Assembly: GCA_049794535.1 (NCBI GenBank)
Contig: JBARCX010000167.1
Coordinates: 1 to 17,443 of the forward strand
Direction of reading: 5' to 3'
From: JBARCX01 sp049794535
GTDB taxonomy: Bacteria; Pseudomonadota; Gammaproteobacteria; Xanthomonadales; Rhodanobacteraceae
DNA length: 17,443 bases
Made by a program: the position numbers and the translations under genes. A model generated the notes under the pieces. It was not told where the DNA came from. It saw nothing but the letters and a program-made list of their open reading frames with translations, and did no database searches. Numbering within the stretch: the first letter of the stretch is position 1; each line of letters starts with the position of its first letter. Below are positions 14,747 to 17,443 of this stretch, piece by piece.

Positions 14747-14801
14747 GTGGACGGGCTTGCGTCCACGCACGAAAGCCTTAGTGGACGTACCCCGCGTCCA
14801 C
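14747..14801 (+). promoter_or_regulatory. Tandem identical-arm hairpins in the acetolactate synthase leader
   Basis: GTGGACG...CGTCCAC occurs twice in a row: 14747-14753 with 14760-14766 (6-nt loop), and 14781-14787 with 14795-14801 (7-nt loop). The second ends 4 nt before the GAGGAG ribosome site (14806-14811). Because all arms are the same, arm 2 (14760-14766) can instead pair with arm 3 (14781-14787), and arm 1 with arm 4, giving alternative folds. It may be an RNA switch, a pair of protein operators, or a small repeat insertion. Confidence 0.5.
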
Positions 14802-14816
14802 CCATGAGGAGCGACG

Positions 14817-16466
14817 ATGAAGGCAGCGGAGCTGTTCGTCAAAGCGTTGGAAGCCGAGGGTGTGCATTACATATTTGGGATCCCCGGCGAAGAGAATCTG
14901 GATCTGGTCGAGGCGATGCGCGCTTCATCGATTCGACTGATCGTTACCCGTCACGAGCAAGCCGCCGGTTTCATGGCGGCGACCTGGGGCCGACTCACCA
15001 GCAAAGCCGGCGTTGCGCTATCCACTCTTGGCCCCGGTGCAACCAATCTGGTTACCGCCGCCGCATATGCTCAGCTCGGTGCCATGCCGATGCTGATGAT
15101 CACGGGCCAGAAGCCCATCCGCACGCACAAGCAGGGACTGTTTCAGCTGGTCGATGTCGTCGACATGATGCAGCCGCTGACCAAGTACACCCGTCAGTTG
15201 GTGTCTGCACCCACCATCCCTGCCCGCGTGCGCGAAGCGTTTCGGCGTGCTGAGGAAGAACGCCCCGGCGCAGTGCACCTGGAACTCCCCGAGGACATCG
15301 CGCGCGACGAAGTGGCGAAGGACGAGGCCATCCTGCTGCCCACCGAGTACGCCCGCCGTCCCTCACCAGACGATGCTGCACTCGTGCAGGCCGCCGAAGC
15401 GATCAGCAATGCGCATCACCCGATCCTGATGATCGGTGCAGCAGCAAATCGTCAACGCACGGCGGTAGCACTACGCACCTTCATCGACAAATTGGGCATC
15501 CCGTTCTTCACCACCCAGATGGGCAAGGGCGTGGTCGACGAGGAGCATCCGCTGTGGCTCGGCAATGCCGCGCTATCCGATGGTGACTTCGTTCATCGCG
15601 CGATCGATGCCGCCGACGTGATCATCAATGTGGGGCACGATGTGGTGGAAAAGCCGCCGTTCTTCATGCACAAGGGCCGGCGTACCGTTATCCACATCAA
15701 CTTCTCTTCCGCCGAAGTCGATACGGTGTATTTCCCGCAGATCGAAGTAGTCGGCGATATCGCCCATACGGTGGAGCGCCTCACCGATGCACTCGATCCA
15801 CAACCACACTGGGATTTCACCTTCTTCGACAAGGTGCGCAAAGCGTTCGAACTGCAGCTTAGGCAATACGCCGACGACGCGCGCTTTCCGATCCACCCGG
15901 TGCGTCTGGTCGCGGATACGCGCCGCTTCATGCCCGACGATGGTGTGCTGTGCCTGGACAACGGCATGTACAAAATCTGGTACGCACGCTATTACCGTGC
16001 GCGTCAGCCCAACACGGTACTGCTGGACAATGCGTTGGCCACCATGGGTGCCGGCCTACCCTCTGCGATGGCGGCCAAGATGGTCTATCCCGATCGCAAA
16101 GTGCTGGCGATCTGCGGCGATGGCGGCTTCATGATGAATGCGCAGGAATTGGAGACTGCCGTGCGGTTGAAGATGGATCTGGTCATCCTGCTCGTACGCG
16201 ACGACGCCTACGGCATGATCCGCTGGAAGCAAGCCGAGATGGGCTATGTCGACTACGGCATGACGTTTGGCAACCCGGACTTTGTCGCGTTCGCCCAAGC
16301 ACATGGCGCGCACGGGCACCGACCTGCCAGTGTCGATGAATTCCTGCCGACCCTTGAACGGTCGTATCGCGAAGGTGGCGTGCATCTGATCGATCTGGCT
16401 ATCGACTATTCCGACAACCATCGAGTACTCAACGAAGAGATCCGCCAGCTGAGCGCTGCGATCTGA
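14817..16466 (+). CDS. Acetolactate synthase large subunit, catabolic (AlsS/BudB-like) type
   Basis: This 549-aa thiamine-diphosphate enzyme should join two pyruvates to 2-acetolactate and CO2 in the cytoplasm. The N-terminal domain opens AAELFVKALEAEGVHYIFGIPGEENLDL with catalytic E47 in TRHEQAAGFMA, followed by LSTLGPGATN. The cofactor motif GDGG begins at 434; the metal ligands appear to be D435 and D462 (VRDDAYGM), 27 residues apart, with Asp at the second site as in catabolic rather than biosynthetic enzymes. The C-terminal DYSDN is also shared with Bacillus AlsS. GAGGAG lies 5 nt before the ATG. No regulatory small subunit (ilvN) and no acetolactate decarboxylase is next to it; an aldehyde dehydrogenase follows after 41 bp. 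A related carboligase with another substrate is possible. Confidence 0.85.
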   Translation: MKAAELFVKALEAEGVHYIFGIPGEENLDLVEAMRASSIRLIVTRHEQAAGFMAATWGRLTSKAGVALSTLGPGATNLVTAAAYAQLGAMPMLMITGQKPIRTHKQGLFQLVDVVDMMQPLTKYTRQLVSAPTIPARVREAFRRAEEERPGAVHLELPEDIARDEVAKDEAILLPTEYARRPSPDDAALVQAAEAISNAHHPILMIGAAANRQRTAVALRTFIDKLGIPFFTTQMGKGVVDEEHPLWLGNAALSDGDFVHRAIDAADVIINVGHDVVEKPPFFMHKGRRTVIHINFSSAEVDTVYFPQIEVVGDIAHTVERLTDALDPQPHWDFTFFDKVRKAFELQLRQYADDARFPIHPVRLVADTRRFMPDDGVLCLDNGMYKIWYARYYRARQPNTVLLDNALATMGAGLPSAMAAKMVYPDRKVLAICGDGGFMMNAQELETAVRLKMDLVILLVRDDAYGMIRWKQAEMGYVDYGMTFGNPDFVAFAQAHGAHGHRPASVDEFLPTLERSYREGGVHLIDLAIDYSDNHRVLNEEIRQLSAAI

Positions 16467-16507
16467 CCGATAGTTCAAACCCCGGACGTTCAAACTCTGG
16501 AGATCCC

Positions 16508-17443
16508 ATGTTGAACAAGAGCTACCCCTACTACCTCGCCAACAAGGCACAAACATCGAAGGAAACGATGGATGTGCTGGACAAGTACAGCGGCAAAGTC
16601 GCTACCCGTGTTGCCGTGCCGGATGCGGGCGCGACGGAGAAGGCGATTGTCGCCGCGGTGAAAGCTGCACGCCCCATGCACGAGTTCAAGCCATGGGCAC
16701 GGCAGGCCGTGCTGCAGCATTGCGTGGCACGCTTCAAGGAGCGTCGTGATGAGCTCGCCGAGGCGCTGTGTATCGAAGCCGGCAAGCCGATCAAGGATTC
16801 AGTGGGCGAAGTGACGCGGTTGATCGAGACGTTCCAGATCGCCGCCGATGAAGCCGTACGCATCAACGGCGAGACGATCAACCTGGAACTCGCCAAGCGC
16901 CTGGACGGGTATCACGGTTACACCAAGCGCGTGCCGCTCGGGCCGGTGTCGTTTATCACGCCGTTCAATTTTCCACTCAACCTGGTGGCGCACAAAGTAG
17001 CGCCAGCGATCGCTGCCGGTTGCCCGTTTGTATTGAAGCCTTCGGAGAAAACGCCGATCGGCGCGCTGATCATCGGTGAAGTGTTGGCCGAAACCGATCT
17101 GCCCAAGGGGGCGTTCTCCATCCTCACCCTGGATGGCAAGCATGCCAGTCCGTTGGTGGAGGATCCGCGCTTCAAGCTTCTCTCGTTTACCGGCGGGCAA
17201 ATTGGCTGGGATCTCAAGGCGCGCGCCGGTCACAAGAAAGTGACGTTGGAGCTCGGCGGCAATGCCTCTTGTATCGTGGATGCAGACCAAGGGCCGCATA
17301 TGGATCGCGTGATCGAACGGCTGATTTTCGGCGCGTTCTATCAGTCCGGCCAGAGCTGTATCAGTGTGCAGCGCATCTACGCTCACGAGGGAATTTACGA
17401 CGAACTGAAGAAGCGTCTGGTTGCCGCCGTAAAAAAATTGAAG
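16508..17443 (+). CDS. NAD(P)-dependent aldehyde dehydrogenase, 3' end cut by the window
   Basis: The first 312 residues are present and the frame is open to the last base. It is an ALDH-superfamily enzyme that oxidises an aldehyde to an acid. Seen are TPFNFPLN with N154, the cofactor-binding Lys in VLKPSEKTP (K177), SFTGG at 226-230, the general base E248 in LELGGN, and the nucleophile C284 in GQSCISVQR. About 160-180 residues should be missing at the C-terminus. The SVQR after the Cys and FTGG in place of FTGS resemble the lactaldehyde/y4uC-like branch rather than betaine-aldehyde enzymes; the substrate is unknown. GGAG (16499-16502) lies 5 nt before the ATG. It is probably co-transcribed with the acetolactate synthase. 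Confidence 0.92.
   Translation, partial: MLNKSYPYYLANKAQTSKETMDVLDKYSGKVATRVAVPDAGATEKAIVAAVKAARPMHEFKPWARQAVLQHCVARFKERRDELAEALCIEAGKPIKDSVGEVTRLIETFQIAADEAVRINGETINLELAKRLDGYHGYTKRVPLGPVSFITPFNFPLNLVAHKVAPAIAAGCPFVLKPSEKTPIGALIIGEVLAETDLPKGAFSILTLDGKHASPLVEDPRFKLLSFTGGQIGWDLKARAGHKKVTLELGGNASCIVDADQGPHMDRVIERLIFGAFYQSGQSCISVQRIYAHEGIYDELKKRLVAAVKKLK

Noticed and set aside
1..17443. CRISPR array, tRNA, rRNA, prophage, toxin-antitoxin or defence genes
   Set aside because: No regularly spaced direct repeats, no tRNA-like fold and no matching protein signature was seen on either strand.

Overview
The window reads as an ordinary, gene-dense chromosomal segment of a gammaproteobacterium, most likely of the order Xanthomonadales/Lysobacterales and probably the Rhodanobacteraceae (Dyella/Rhodanobacter/Luteibacter-like). 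This rests on high G+C by eye, the ftsK-lolA order with a divergent trxB, a long-form IspG (426 aa) resembling the xanthomonad protein from memory, and intergenic REP-like palindromes of types common in this group. The genus is an inference. No phage, IS element, CRISPR array, rRNA or tRNA was recognised.

Layout. Bases 1-34 hold half of a REP-like palindrome. lolA (35-700, -) lies behind ftsK (808-3141, -). A 404-bp divergent region separates ftsK from trxB (3546-4508, +), which overlaps by 4 nt a cytoplasmic DsbA-like CxxC protein (4505-5155, +). A hairpin and a 149-bp inverted pair of REP units (REPIN-like) follow. Next come a FemAB-like N-acyltransferase (5387-6535, +) and aat (6532-7269, +), joined by an ATGA overlap. 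On the other strand, a leftward group runs acetyl-CoA hydrolase/transferase (11586-9613), ispG (9440-8160) and a membrane-bound HD-GYP protein (8075-7266), which meets aat tail to tail with a 4-bp overlap. Rightward from the hydrolase start come a phospholipase D/cardiolipin synthase-like gene (11603-13066) and xseA (13162-14514). A second REPIN-like repeat and a structured leader then precede a catabolic-type acetolactate synthase (14817-16466) and an aldehyde dehydrogenase cut by the window end (16508-17443).

Functions. Most genes are housekeeping: division and chromosome segregation (FtsK), lipoprotein transport (LolA), thiol redox (TrxB and the CxxC protein), N-degron tagging (Aat), isoprenoid synthesis (IspG), phospholipid synthesis (PLD/Cls-like) and DNA repair (XseA). 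The HD-GYP protein probably degrades cyclic di-GMP. The acetolactate synthase-aldehyde dehydrogenase pair looks like a small metabolic operon whose substrate cannot be read from sequence.

I did not find a clearly new multi-gene system. The best leads are the paired identical hairpins in the acetolactate synthase leader, the coupling of a function-unknown FemAB-like acyltransferase to Aat, the trxB-CxxC coupling, the head-to-head 5' ends near 11586, and the two REPIN-like repeat families, one of which supplies a spurious upstream start codon to a gene.
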